Shown: one piece after another, positions 25,217 through 32,077 of the stretch
Numbering within the stretch: the stretch's first letter is position 1
Layout: every line of letters begins with the position of its first letter
Virus record (IMG/VR): IMGVR_UViG_3300034355_000520
Location: 1-43,215 of that record
Origin: a virus
Strand: one strand, 5' to 3'
DNA: 43,215 nt
The notes under the pieces: model-generated
What the model saw: only the letters and a program-made list of their open reading frames with translations
What the model was told of the DNA's origin: nothing
Databases searched by the model: none
Position numbers and translations under genes: made by a program

Positions 25217-25386
25217 GGTGGAGACGTTGGCAGTCCGGTGCGATCTGGTGGCAAGCATGGCCTGCCGGTCATGCGCTCCCATTTGTTTTGCTCGCGGGGC
25301 TGCTCTGTGACGCTCGCGATGTACACGACTCCGCATACAGTCGCGAAACCCGCTGCCACAAGCATCAGCGCGATCAGACATGTCAT
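25195..25386 (-). CDS. Small one-helix membrane protein with Pro/Arg-rich tail
   Basis: 63 residues: an N-terminal membrane helix (TCLIALMLVAAGFATVCGVVYIA), then a polar stretch ending PPPPRRRQ. It overlaps the preceding gene by four bases (ATGA), so the two are coupled. Small paired membrane proteins with a downstream peptidase suggest a holin or spanin-like pair; Cys at residues 3 and 18 gives no clear lipobox. Confidence 0.6.
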   Translation of the reverse strand: MTCLIALMLVAAGFATVCGVVYIASVTEQPREQNKWERMTGRPCLPPDRTGLPTSPPPPRRRQ

Positions 25387-25625
25387 CGCCGCACCTCGCA
25401 GCGCTTCGCGATTCGTGCAGCCTCGGCTCTAATCTCGTCGTCAATTTTCGCAAACAGGGCGTCTGTCTGCGCGAGTGCATCCGCGTCTGCGTCGGAAAAC
25501 TCCTGCGGATCTGGCCGCTTGCGATCCAGCCTGAGCAATTTGCTTAAAGCTTCCGCCAACAGAATCACAATGCCGCCGATTCCGAGCAGCATCAAGAGAC
25601 TGCCCAGCCATTCCTGCCAACTCAT
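25383..25625 (-). CDS. Holin- or spanin-like small membrane protein
   Basis: 80 residues from an ATG with the strong ribosome-binding site GGAGGTGGCGAA. Topology: SWQEWLGSLLMLLGIGGIVILLAEAL forms a membrane helix, followed by an acidic coiled-coil-like segment (DADADALAQTDALFAKIDDEIRAE). Short helix plus periplasmic helical tail is the topology of an inner-membrane spanin or a class III holin. It is the first gene of the lysis-like block. Confidence 0.6.
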   Translation of the reverse strand: MSWQEWLGSLLMLLGIGGIVILLAEALSKLLRLDRKRPDPQEFSDADADALAQTDALFAKIDDEIRAEAARIAKRCEVRR

Positions 25626-25679
25626 TTCGCCACCTCCGAGGGTTGTGATAGCAGGGCGGGGGCTTCGTGTCAAGAGGAA

Positions 25680-26810
25680 TCAAAACAACACCCCCTGCTT
25701 CAGCCGTTCTTTGCAATCCGCAATGTACTCCGGATTCAGTTCGCATCCAATGGCCCCGAATCCTTCGAGCCTCGCGGCCTCTAGCGTCGTTCCCGAGCCG
25801 CAGAACGGATCCAAGACAATCCCATCGGGCGGGCAGACTAAACGGCACAGGTAACGCATCAGGGCAAGCGGTTTGACCGTAGGGTGTTTGCTGTTGCGAC
25901 GTTCGGAGGCGTCGGCTTTGGCGCAGTAGAAAAAACGGGCTGCGGATTGCTCTTGCTCCTCCGGAAACAGCCCCACAACTTCATCAGAGCCATCGTGGAT
26001 GAGATTTGCGGGCCAGCGGCCGGCGGCGTTGTGCCGCACGCTCTCAGGGTGGGGATTGGCGTTGTTCCACTCGCCCCGGTAGCCGCCCTCATAGATTCCG
26101 CCAGCTCCAACCTCGCCGTTGCCGGGCGTGCGGTAGCTGACGCCGATCTTGCCTTCAACCCTACACCCATCCACATTCACCCCGCCGGTTCCGTGCTGCA
26201 GGACGTTTTCCGCCACGGTGCCGCATAGGGGCTTGCGTGCGACTGTCACGGGCTCGAAACTCGGCTTCAGAGATGTGCCCCAGCCTGCCCACTGCTTCGC
26301 GGCTTCGGTTGCGGGAGCGGTGATGTTCCATCCATCCTTCACAACTTCGTATCCATTCACTCCTGTTAATCCATTTGCGTAATGACCGGCTGCTCCTTTA
26401 CCGCGAGCATTACCTGTTGCTGTTTGCCGACCAATTATTTCTGTTCGCTCAGCCCCAGCCGCCTTATCAATCGCCTTTGATACGTCCAGTGATTTCGGGA
26501 ACCCCGAGCCGTAGCACCACGCGATCATATCCCGGATCTCAAACCCCGCATCCTCAATCCTCGCGGCCATCCGGTGTTGCGTGCGAGTGCCGGCGAATGC
26601 GAGCAGATGGCCGCCGGGCCTCAGGACTCGTAAGCACTCCTGCCAGACTTCTACGGCAGGAACGTCGTAGTCCCATTTCTTCCCCATGAAGGACAGACCG
26701 TAAGGCGGATCTGTCACGACGCAGTGGACGGACTCGTCGGGCATGGTCCGGAGTGATTGCAGGCAGTCGCCTTCGTGAATTGTGACGCGGTTGATTGTGT
26801 GGGTGGTCAT
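25680..26810 (-). CDS. DNA methyltransferase, N4-cytosine or N6-adenine type
   Basis: 376 residues. The catalytic motif DPPY is at 34-37 and the SAM-binding FCGSGTT at about 336-342, with DPPY first and the SAM motif near the C-terminus, so beta-type order. The middle (about 110-300) contains a target-recognition region rich in Gly (NARGKGAAGHYANG, TPGNGEVGAGGIYEGGYRG). It modifies amino groups in DNA, probably to protect phage DNA from host restriction; the recognition site cannot be read from the sequence. No partner restriction gene nearby. Confidence 0.88.
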   Translation of the reverse strand: MTTHTINRVTIHEGDCLQSLRTMPDESVHCVVTDPPYGLSFMGKKWDYDVPAVEVWQECLRVLRPGGHLLAFAGTRTQHRMAARIEDAGFEIRDMIAWCYGSGFPKSLDVSKAIDKAAGAERTEIIGRQTATGNARGKGAAGHYANGLTGVNGYEVVKDGWNITAPATEAAKQWAGWGTSLKPSFEPVTVARKPLCGTVAENVLQHGTGGVNVDGCRVEGKIGVSYRTPGNGEVGAGGIYEGGYRGEWNNANPHPESVRHNAAGRWPANLIHDGSDEVVGLFPEEQEQSAARFFYCAKADASERRNSKHPTVKPLALMRYLCRLVCPPDGIVLDPFCGSGTTLEAARLEGFGAIGCELNPEYIADCKERLKQGVLF

Positions 26811-27067
26811 TGGGTTGCCTCGTCCCAGCTCGGCTTCATCTCAGCCCGAAACGCCTCCTCGATCTCGACGTGCGACAGTCCCGCTTCCTTCAGTCGCCGA
26901 ACTGCGTGCCCAAGACTGCACAGTGCGTCGTGGATCGCCACGGCCTGCTGTACGCTGCGGATTACTCGCGGGCGGTCTGTGCGTCTCGGCGGTGGTGGTG
27001 ACGTAGGCCGCGGGGCGTCTTGAGCCCAGTCTGGGATTGGTGGCGGTGGTCCGTTTGGCGGGGTCAT
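26807..27067 (-). CDS. Pro-rich hypothetical protein
   Basis: 86 residues from an inner ATG at 27067 preceded by AGGAG eight bases upstream; a 33-base upstream extension is unlikely. It begins TPPNGPPPPIPDW, with a Pro-rich first third and a helical C-terminus (VQQAVAIHDALCSLGHAVRRLKEAG). It overlaps the methyltransferase start by four bases. Function unknown; the Pro stretch may bind a partner. Confidence 0.6.
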   Translation of the reverse strand: MTPPNGPPPPIPDWAQDAPRPTSPPPPRRTDRPRVIRSVQQAVAIHDALCSLGHAVRRLKEAGLSHVEIEEAFRAEMKPSWDEATQ

Positions 27068-27089
27068 CTCATGTACTCCTGCGTTTCGC

Positions 27090-27257
27090 TCATTGTTCAA
27101 GCCAAATCCAAATCACCCGCAACAAAATGCCGTAGCCAAACAACAGACATCCAAGCTCCGGCCGCCGAGTCGTGAAGTCGAATCCTCCGAGCCAGAGGCA
27201 CAGCAAAATGAAAATGCCGACAACGGCGGTAATCACGTACGATTTTGAAAGCTTCAT
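27090..27257 (-). CDS. Two-helix micro membrane protein
   Basis: 55 residues with two membrane helices (VITAVVGIFILLCLWLGGF and ELGCLLFGYGILLRVIWIW). The ATG has GGGAGTACATGCA upstream, which resembles the leader of the next gene downstream (AGGAGTACATGAG), so the two appear to be related translation starts. The frame is open upstream as far as 27431, so a longer 113-residue protein is possible; the ribosome-binding site argues for the shorter one. Confidence 0.55.
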   Translation of the reverse strand: MKLSKSYVITAVVGIFILLCLWLGGFDFTTRRPELGCLLFGYGILLRVIWIWLEQ

Positions 27258-27279
27258 TGCATGTACTCCCGCAGATGCC

Positions 27280-27431
27280 TCATTGCTGTTTCGGTGTTTT
27301 GCACTTGCATTCCGTCCCAGCCTCACATGTGCAGCCGCGGAGGAAGTCGCCTGGGCTCCATGATTCCTGAGGAATTGCAGCTGCTCGCGGATGGCAGCGA
27401 CTTCCTGCCATACGATGAATTTTTCGCTCAC
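27280..27431 (-). CDS. Possibly frameshifted small Cys-rich protein
   Basis: A GTG at 27431, coupled by GTGA overlap to the upstream gene, starts a frame with convincing coding character (SEKFIVWQEVAAIREQLQFLRN). A different frame after about 27365 reads SWSPGDFLRGCTCEAGTECK and stops at 27280, just before the next gene's ribosome-binding site. Changing frame by minus one near CTCAGGAAT would join the two into a protein of about 50 residues. Without a shift the first frame continues into the membrane gene at 27090. Could be a sequence error, a decayed gene or a programmed shift. Confidence 0.3.
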
Positions 27432-27727
27432 TCGATCCCTCCCAGCAAATCCGCGTCGACCAGATCGAGAGCCGTTGCCGGGCGCCACGCTCCGACGAAA
27501 TACGGGTCGTCATCGCTGTCCCAGTGACGGTCTCGATGTCGCTCGCCCTCCCACACCATGATGCGAGCACCGCCGGGCACGGTTTCCTGAATCGGGAACT
27601 TTGTGGCGTCATGCTCGCAGGCAAAAAGCAGCTCCTCAAAGTGCTCGCCCTCCGCGTGCAGGACGATAGCTTCTTCGAGTCCGTAGCGGTCGCTGTTGAT
27701 GAAGAATACGATCAATTTTTCAGTCAT
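27428..27727 (-). CDS. Hypothetical acidic protein
   Basis: 99 residues from an ATG with GGAGGTGCACA. Acidic, with TEKLIVFFINSDRYG at the start, then GARIMVWEGERHRDRHWDSDDDPYFVG and an acidic end (LDLVDADLLGGIE). The compact alpha/beta pattern resembles small phage regulators or inhibitors; no family recognised. Confidence 0.65.
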   Translation of the reverse strand: MTEKLIVFFINSDRYGLEEAIVLHAEGEHFEELLFACEHDATKFPIQETVPGGARIMVWEGERHRDRHWDSDDDPYFVGAWRPATALDLVDADLLGGIE

Positions 27728-27820
27728 TGTGCACCTCCAGTATGTAGTCCCGCGAAAATCACCCTCAGCCGTCTGCACCGAATAACCATATTCCCGACGT
27801 CGGGCTGATGGTTTGCAGGC

Positions 27821-28036
27821 TCATGTGTCCCCAGATCTATCCGCTGCGTCGATTGCTGCCGACTGTGCTTCTGGTCGAGTGTTGCTGCTGCCTGCGATGA
27901 ACTTGCAGCCGCCTTCGATTGCCAGCCGCTCGGCGAACCACTGCCACACGCCATCGCGCTTTTGGACACGCAAGCCGAAATGCCCGCGCAGCGCACTGTA
28001 GCAGTGCTGGTCTGGTATGTATTTCCATTGTGTCAT
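27821..28036 (-). CDS. Small hypothetical protein
   Basis: 71 residues, ATG preceded by GGAGGGGAGCG. It begins TQWKYIPDQHCYSALRGHFGLRVQ and contains three or more Trp/Tyr in a likely beta sheet, followed by a helix (EAQSAAIDAAD). The layout, aromatic beta hairpins then one helix, recalls the small proteins at 32914..33153 and 33758..34006. About 90 bases without a gene precede the next gene. Confidence 0.6.
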   Translation of the reverse strand: MTQWKYIPDQHCYSALRGHFGLRVQKRDGVWQWFAERLAIEGGCKFIAGSSNTRPEAQSAAIDAADRSGDT

Positions 28037-28296
28037 CGTCGCTCCCCTCCAGAAAAAACGGTCCGCCCCGTCAGCCGCCATGTTCTCGGGGTGCTGCCGG
28101 TTGCGTCGTCGTGTGTGATCTCGCAGCCGAGTTCGATTAACGCTCGCAGGTTGCGGTCAATCGTCCGGCGGACCAGCCCGGTTGCAGATGTCAGGTCTGA
28201 CATCGTGCAACCGTCGCTGCCTGCAGTGCGTAAGGTAACCTCGATGCGCCTGAGGCCGCTGACTGTGTCAGAAAGTGGCGTGCGGGGCTTAGGCAT
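28033..28296 (-). CDS. Winged-helix DNA-binding protein
   Basis: 87 residues. SDTVSGLRRIEVTLRTAG followed by CTMSDLTSATGLVRRTIDRNLRALIELG is a winged helix-turn-helix; the second helix (RRTIDRNLRALIELG) is the expected recognition helix, and TWRLTGRTVFSGG closes the wing. This is the best candidate for a phage transcription regulator. It overlaps the next gene by four bases (ATGA). Confidence 0.65.
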   Translation of the reverse strand: MPKPRTPLSDTVSGLRRIEVTLRTAGSDGCTMSDLTSATGLVRRTIDRNLRALIELGCEITHDDATGSTPRTWRLTGRTVFSGGERR

Positions 28297-28552
28297 GGGC
28301 CACCTCATCCAATTGCTGCCGCAAATCAAGTTCTGTGCGGCTTGCTTCCGTCACGATGGACAGGAGCGCGTCCACCTGCTGCCGCAACGCAAGTACGGTC
28401 TGGTACGCTGCGTTGTATCGTCGCTGCATGATGCTCGTGATTTCGTCGGTGTCGGCACGGTCGAGCAAGGCGTCCACGAGGTGGTTGGACTCGACAATCC
28501 ACCCCATAAGGTTGTCTTCGGTGAGATGCTGTGCGTCGGTGTAAGCGGTCAT
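28289..28552 (-). CDS. Small helical protein
   Basis: 87 residues, all helical (YTDAQHLTEDNLMGWIVESNHLVDALLDRADTDE, then AYQTVLALRQQVDALLSIV). ATG preceded by AGGAGTTTATGTA, similar to leaders at 27067 and 27257. It lies just after the hairpin at 28586..28606 and probably forms a dimer or coiled coil. Function unknown. Confidence 0.6.
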   Translation of the reverse strand: MTAYTDAQHLTEDNLMGWIVESNHLVDALLDRADTDEITSIMQRRYNAAYQTVLALRQQVDALLSIVTEASRTELDLRQQLDEVAHA

Positions 28553-28585
28553 TACATAAACTCCTGTTGATTACCTGAAAGAAAC

Positions 28586-28606
28586 CCCCGGCAAACGCTG
28601 CCGGGG
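28586..28606 (-). terminator. Cassette hairpin (CCCCGGCA type)
   Basis: Eight-base perfect stem (CCCCGGCA/TGCCGGGG) with loop AACGC, followed on the minus strand by GTTTCTTTC. It lies 23 bases after the stop of the cassette gene at 28630..28845. The same hairpin and flank (also GGATAGGATC) recurs at 28970..28990. Confidence 0.65.
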
Positions 28607-28629
28607 ATAGGATCCGCCTGCTGCTGTGA

Positions 28630-28845
28630 TTATCGCACCTTCCACAGGCCAGCGTCTTTCATCGACTTCAGCACACCCTGCGGAATCACGGAGCCAGCGG
28701 ACTTGCTGCAGCCCACCAGAACCTGCACAGACCGAGTGCGTGCCGCGTATGCTTTGCAGTCGGCCAGACTGCCAGCGAACCACACGGTTGCCTGTGTGCC
28801 AAAAGTGCCGTCTGCGTCCACTACTGCTGCTGTTGCGTTGTTCAT
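28630..28845 (-). CDS. Cassette gene: small protein with LKSMKDAGLWKVR end
   Basis: 71 residues. ATG preceded by the cassette ribosome-binding stretch GCAAGGGGCTAAGA. Sequence: Ala/Thr/Gly-rich start, then TVWFAGSLADCKAYAARTRSVQVLVG and a C-terminus (VLKSMKDAGLWKVR). It is transcribed from the cassette promoter at 28904..28932. Its C-terminus is paralogous to the +1 frame of the neighbouring cassette (LKTLTQSGLWKAMR). Function unknown; it lacks a known domain. Confidence 0.6.
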   Translation of the reverse strand: MNNATAAVVDADGTFGTQATVWFAGSLADCKAYAARTRSVQVLVGCSKSAGSVIPQGVLKSMKDAGLWKVR

Positions 28846-28903
28846 TGTCTTAGCCCCTTGCTGATTGTTTGTCCGGTATCGCACCTTGCGTCCCGGTTGG
28901 TAG

Positions 28904-28932
28904 AGTCTAGATTCTGTATCGTCCTGTGTCCA
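28904..28932 (-). promoter_or_regulatory. Cassette promoter copy 1
   Basis: Minus strand -35 TGGACA, 17-base spacer, -10 TAGACT. Downstream is the conserved leader element (28881..28890, CGCAAGGTGC). The -35 also forms the left arm of an eight-base inverted repeat (GTGTCCAG/CTGGACAC, 28926..28947), a possible operator. Driving gene: 28630..28845. Confidence 0.65.
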
Positions 28933-28969
28933 GTGTGGTCTGGACACTTTTTGGAAATTTTCAGAGAGC

Positions 28970-28990
28970 CCCCGGCAAACGCTGCCGGGG
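28970..28990 (-). terminator. Cassette hairpin (CCCCGGCA type)
   Basis: Second copy of the eight-base stem hairpin (CCCCGGCA/TGCCGGGG, loop AACGC), followed on the minus strand by GCTCTCTGA. It lies 19 bases after the TAG at 29010..29012, so the true gene end is probably there and not the TGA at 29077. Confidence 0.6.
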
Positions 28991-29009
28991 ATAGGATCTG
29001 CCGTGGTGG

Positions 29010-29110
29010 CTACCGCATGGCTTTCCACAGCCCGGACTGCGTCAGTGTCTTCAGTGCGTGCCCTGTGTGTGTCCAATCAAATCGAGTCGTGCGTGAATCC
29101 CCGAAAATGC
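29010..29110 (-). pseudogene. Out-of-frame tail of the cassette gene, paralogous to next gene
   Basis: In the +1 frame relative to the gene at 29077..29328, this stretch reads FDWTHTGHALKTLTQSGLWKAMR and ends with TAG 19 bases before a cassette hairpin. The end matches the C-terminus of the neighbouring 71-residue protein (LKSMKDAGLWKVR). The two frames probably belong to one gene broken by a one-base insertion in the TTTTCGGGG run at about 29099..29107. Confidence 0.45.
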
Positions 29111-29328
29111 TTCTTTGCACATACCCGCCCAACCGGAAAAAACCCCATATACCCCGGATCGCTCTGGTCTGGATCAAGGCCGGGGGCAGCGACCTGCGCG
29201 CCACCGTCGATGACCTCCACGTACACTGGCGTGCTCGTCAGCGTGCGGCCGCAGCACGCACAATGCTCCATACTGCCATTCGTGTACTTATCCGACCACT
29301 TCATCGGTATCATTGCTGCTGTCGTCAT
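29077..29328 (-). CDS. Cassette gene: Cys-rich zinc-binding protein, probably frameshifted
   Basis: 83 residues in frame from ATG 29328: KWSDKYTNGSMEHCACCGRTL, with Cys pairs, then YVEVIDGGAQ, GLDPDQSDPGYMGFFPVGRVCAKKHF. I recall phage proteins with this CxxCGR...PVG..CAKK pattern; likely a zinc-ribbon protein of unknown role. The frame ends 67 bases before a cassette hairpin; one base less in the TTTTCGGGG run would extend it to 29010 with a C-terminus like its neighbour's. A cassette promoter lies upstream. Confidence 0.55.
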   Translation of the reverse strand: MTTAAMIPMKWSDKYTNGSMEHCACCGRTLTSTPVYVEVIDGGAQVAAPGLDPDQSDPGYMGFFPVGRVCAKKHFRGFTHDSI

Positions 29329-29383
29329 CGTTCTGCACCTTGCTGAATTGTCTTCCCGTTCGCACCTTGCGTTCCTGTGTGGG

Positions 29384-29413
29384 TATAGTATCGACGTTTG
29401 CAGTTTGTGTCCA
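29384..29413 (-). promoter_or_regulatory. Cassette promoter copy 2
   Basis: Minus strand -35 TGGACA followed by possible -10 GATACT (15-base spacer) or TACTAT (17-base spacer). CGCAAGGTGC leader element at 29362..29371. Upstream lies a palindrome at 29434..29448. Confidence 0.55.
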
Positions 29414-29433
29414 TAGTCAATCGGCCAGAATTC

Positions 29434-29448
29434 CGGAAAAGTTTTCCG
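29434..29448. repeat. 15-base palindrome upstream of cassette promoter 2
   Basis: CGGAAAAGTTTTCCG: perfect inverted repeat with seven-base arms around a central G. It lies about 20 bases upstream of the -35 and downstream of the stop at 29471; a candidate operator or a short terminator. Other cassettes have hairpins of different sequence at this place. Confidence 0.4.
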
Positions 29449-29470
29449 AATTGTGTCCAAACTAGGAAAA

Positions 29471-29947
29471 TCACTGGTCGCACTCCAGCAACTCAATCGC
29501 CCGTCGGCAGGAATTTGCGGCCTCGTCGATGTCTTGCTCCGCGCTTTTGTTGCCCCTCAACCCCGCACACAACAGCTTTTTTACTGCGTGCTGCAATGCC
29601 GGACACGAGACGCCAAACGCTCGCAGAACATCGTAGACATCCACAGTTACGCTCAGGCCGTGGGTGTCGCCCGGGAGCGTCTGCGTCAGCGTGCGGTGGT
29701 ATTTGCTGCCGCGATCGGTTGTGAGGGCTGGCGGTTGTTCGGGGGCTGGTTCGACTGGTGGCTTCGCCGGTCGGCAAAACTGAATGTCCTTCCAATGCCA
29801 CGCGCCGAAATAACCGACCTCTGTGCCCGCGCAGTGGTCTGCCGATTGCCATTCGCCGTAGTCGTAGTGACTATCCTTCCGCACGCGGTATAGGTCGCCG
29901 GACTGAATTATTGTGGTCGGGTCAGTGATCCATGCATCACCATTCAT
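29471..29947 (-). CDS. Hypothetical phage protein, two-part
   Basis: 158 residues. First part (NGDAWITDPTTIIQSGDLYRVRKDSHYDYGEWQSAD ... WHWKDIQFCRP) is beta-rich and aromatic. After a Pro/Glu linker, the second part (YHRTLTQTLPG, VTVDVYDVLRAFGVSCPALQHAVKKLLCAGLRGNKS) matches a short helical domain I have seen repeatedly in phage genomes as a hypothetical protein. It overlaps the preceding gene by four bases and ends the replication operon. Confidence 0.65.
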   Translation of the reverse strand: MNGDAWITDPTTIIQSGDLYRVRKDSHYDYGEWQSADHCAGTEVGYFGAWHWKDIQFCRPAKPPVEPAPEQPPALTTDRGSKYHRTLTQTLPGDTHGLSVTVDVYDVLRAFGVSCPALQHAVKKLLCAGLRGNKSAEQDIDEAANSCRRAIELLECDQ

Positions 29948-30408
29948 CGCGCACCCCCTTTCACGATCCAACACGCTCGGTCAGTCACCCCACCCGGCAA
30001 ATGGTGCACCGCATATTCGCCTCGGAGTTGGACACCGTAGACGCTGGACATCTCTTGCAGCAGTCCCTCGACGTCCATCACGGCCAGCCCAGGCAGGAAC
30101 ACTTCCGGCATGTCTGATGCTGCGAAGTGCGTCAACGCTTGCCGCTGCTCGTCGCTCACCGGGCGGTACTGCCAATGTTTCGGCATGACGCGGATTCCGC
30201 CGTCGACCGCCTGCGTGGCTAGGCCGTGTTCTGGCACTCTTAGCCCATCTGCTGCCATCGCTTTTTTGGCGTCCTGAATTCCCTTAATCACGCTGCTGCG
30301 GCTGTAGTCGCAGACTGTCACAGGCTCACCGTGTGAGACTGTGGAAACAATCTTTTGCCAGCGAACCTCGTATGCTGTCGGTTTGCGGTTTTTGGTTGCT
30401 GTACTCAT
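29944..30408 (-). CDS. Hypothetical protein in replication operon
   Basis: 154 residues, four-base overlaps at both ends (ATGA). Begins with a basic stretch (STATKNRKPTAYEVRW), then VCDYSRSSVIKGIQDAKKAMAADG, and LLQEMSSVYGVQLRGEYAVHHLPG. It may bind DNA: a basic helix-rich start preceding a compact domain. It sits next to the helicase loader; a replication accessory is inferred. Confidence 0.65.
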   Translation of the reverse strand: MSTATKNRKPTAYEVRWQKIVSTVSHGEPVTVCDYSRSSVIKGIQDAKKAMAADGLRVPEHGLATQAVDGGIRVMPKHWQYRPVSDEQRQALTHFAASDMPEVFLPGLAVMDVEGLLQEMSSVYGVQLRGEYAVHHLPGGVTDRACWIVKGGAR

Positions 30409-31040
30409 TCAATCCTCATCTTTCGTCCTGTGTTTTTCCTGCGGTCCTGTCCGCGAATTTCCAGCACCGTGCCTGCCGACAACCGGCTTACAATGCGCTC
30501 GTCATATATTTCGCTCAGTTTGCGAAGGTCGTGATTACTGACAATGACAACCGGCCGTCCCTTTCGCATTTCCAAAACATCGAAAATCGCCTGCAGCATG
30601 GGTGGGGTTGGCGGCCTTACCCCGAGGTCGTCCAAGAAAAGACACGGCGTGCCCTCCACCTTTGCCTGCAGGGCTTTTCGGCCGTCGCCGCGGTCCACGT
30701 ACTCAAGCAAAAAATCATCAGCCCGTGACCACATTGGACGTCGCGTAAAAGCTTCGTAAATCAATGCCGCGATGCACGTCTTTCCGCTGCCGGGATTACC
30801 GTAGATGTAGAGCGGCCAGGCAGATTCTCGCTGCACTGCCCGCAGCATCTGCCGCACTTGCTCGCCCTGCCGGACTTGCGACCAGTCGGCGAACTCGTAG
30901 CCTTTCGGCAGTCGCCGCTCTGGCTTCGGTCTTGCTTGTGTGTCTGACCGTCGCGTCAGTGACTCGCGGGCTTTTTCAGCTGCGATCCGGACTCGTTCGG
31001 CGAGTACACCGGCCATGCTATTCACTCGGTCGGTTTCCAT
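30405..31040 (-). CDS. Helicase loader, DnaC-like AAA+ ATPase
   Basis: 211 residues from an ATG with GAGGAGATTCCAGA upstream. Walker A GNPGSGKT (81-88), Walker B CLFLDDLG (about 133-140), sensor 1 VIVSNHD and an arginine-finger-like DERIVSRLSAG, as in DnaC/IstB-type ATPases. The N-terminal 45 residues are basic and probably bind the host replicative helicase. It follows the organiser gene, overlapping it by 19 bases; the phage apparently recruits host DnaB since no phage helicase, primase or polymerase is seen. Confidence 0.85.
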   Translation of the reverse strand: METDRVNSMAGVLAERVRIAAEKARESLTRRSDTQARPKPERRLPKGYEFADWSQVRQGEQVRQMLRAVQRESAWPLYIYGNPGSGKTCIAALIYEAFTRRPMWSRADDFLLEYVDRGDGRKALQAKVEGTPCLFLDDLGVRPPTPPMLQAIFDVLEMRKGRPVVIVSNHDLRKLSEIYDERIVSRLSAGTVLEIRGQDRRKNTGRKMRIE

Positions 31041-32077
31041 TCTGGAATCTCCTCGTCCCAATTACGGTTACTGCGGACTGCTGTTGTGATCTCAGAGCCA
31101 CGCTGGTTCTCAGATCGTTTCCACGTTCGGACTGCTGCTTTCCAATCCTTCATTTTGTTTTTGCCGATCATCCATCCCTTCGATTCGTAGAAGTCAACAA
31201 ACTGCTGGCCGTCAACACCTGCGCTGATTTGCTCGGAGTAGACTGCCACCTCGTCCGCGGTTGGCGGGGTGAATCGCTTGTGACTCGCAGATTCTTTTGT
31301 AGGCTTCACCACGGGGCTTGTGTCTTTCGCAGGCTCCACAACTGTCAACCCGCGCCGCCATTGCCTGATCCTGTCCGCCTCCGCCAAGATATCGTCCTCA
31401 CTGACAGAAATCATCCTGTTCAGCGGTTCGCTCCACTCGTACCAATTGCCATCGTGGTACGTTCGCGGATCGTCCGGCGGCACGATGCCGACCCTGTCCG
31501 TCTCCCGTGCGTCTGGTGCGCGTCGGTTTGCGGATGTGTGGTGGGTGTTGGTTTTCGGAAGTTGCGGCAGGTCGTCCTCTTCAGGGCAGTCTAGCTCGTC
31601 CGGGTTGGCGAGCCATGCAGGCTTCGCGGGCTGCGCCTGCGGGCTTGGCGGGTTTTCATGACGAATGACACCAGATGACACGGGAGGGGCTGGCGTAGCA
31701 GGCGCCAAGGACTTTGGTGGGGCCTGGAGTTTTCTGGCGTCGCGTTCGGCTCTCTTTGTCTGCTTTTCTGGCGTGTCTGCGATCATTCGCAGGGCACCCT
31801 GAATCGTCTCTGCTGACTCCAAATTTGAACGCGCGTTCAAATTTGCAATTTCCATATATTGAGTCGCCCGCTTGTGGCTTTGGCTGAAATTCTCTGCCAG
31901 CCACTGGCCCCACTCGCCATGCCTAAGCTGAGCCTTGATCGCCAGCAGTGCGCGCCCGCAGGTTGCTGCGTGCTCCACAGTCTTCCGGCCGCTCGCCTCA
32001 CAGGCCGCTGCGGCTTCGTTCGCCATTTCCGCCAGCGTCTCCACTGGCAAGGAGTCCAACTGAATCAATTCGCTCAC
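31022..32077 (-). CDS. Replication organiser with DUF3102-like N-terminus
   Basis: 351 residues, GTG start with AGGAGGTGCGAGC. Residues about 30-90 (EHAATCGRALLAIKAQLRHGEWGQWLAENFSQSHKRATQYM) fit the DUF3102 domain found with phage replication proteins. A Pro-rich linker follows. The C-terminal 90 (FTPPTADEVAVYSEQ, GQQFVDFYESKGWMIGKNKMKDWKAAVRTWKR) resembles the C-terminal helicase-loading module of phage replisome organisers. Predicted to bind the origin and hand over to the DnaC-like protein. Confidence 0.7.
   Translation of the reverse strand: MSELIQLDSLPVETLAEMANEAAAACEASGRKTVEHAATCGRALLAIKAQLRHGEWGQWLAENFSQSHKRATQYMEIANLNARSNLESAETIQGALRMIADTPEKQTKRAERDARKLQAPPKSLAPATPAPPVSSGVIRHENPPSPQAQPAKPAWLANPDELDCPEEDDLPQLPKTNTHHTSANRRAPDARETDRVGIVPPDDPRTYHDGNWYEWSEPLNRMISVSEDDILAEADRIRQWRRGLTVVEPAKDTSPVVKPTKESASHKRFTPPTADEVAVYSEQISAGVDGQQFVDFYESKGWMIGKNKMKDWKAAVRTWKRSENQRGSEITTAVRSNRNWDEEIPEWKPTE

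Noticed and set aside
24964-25854. Plus-strand open frame of 296 residues
   Set aside because: It lies opposite several well-supported minus-strand genes (methyltransferase end, small membrane genes) and its translation is Arg/Ser/Pro-rich with no domain; shadow frame.
30764-31594. Plus-strand open frame of 276 residues opposite helicase loader and organiser
   Set aside because: The minus strand here has clear AAA+ motifs and a DUF3102-like domain; the plus frame is a shadow.
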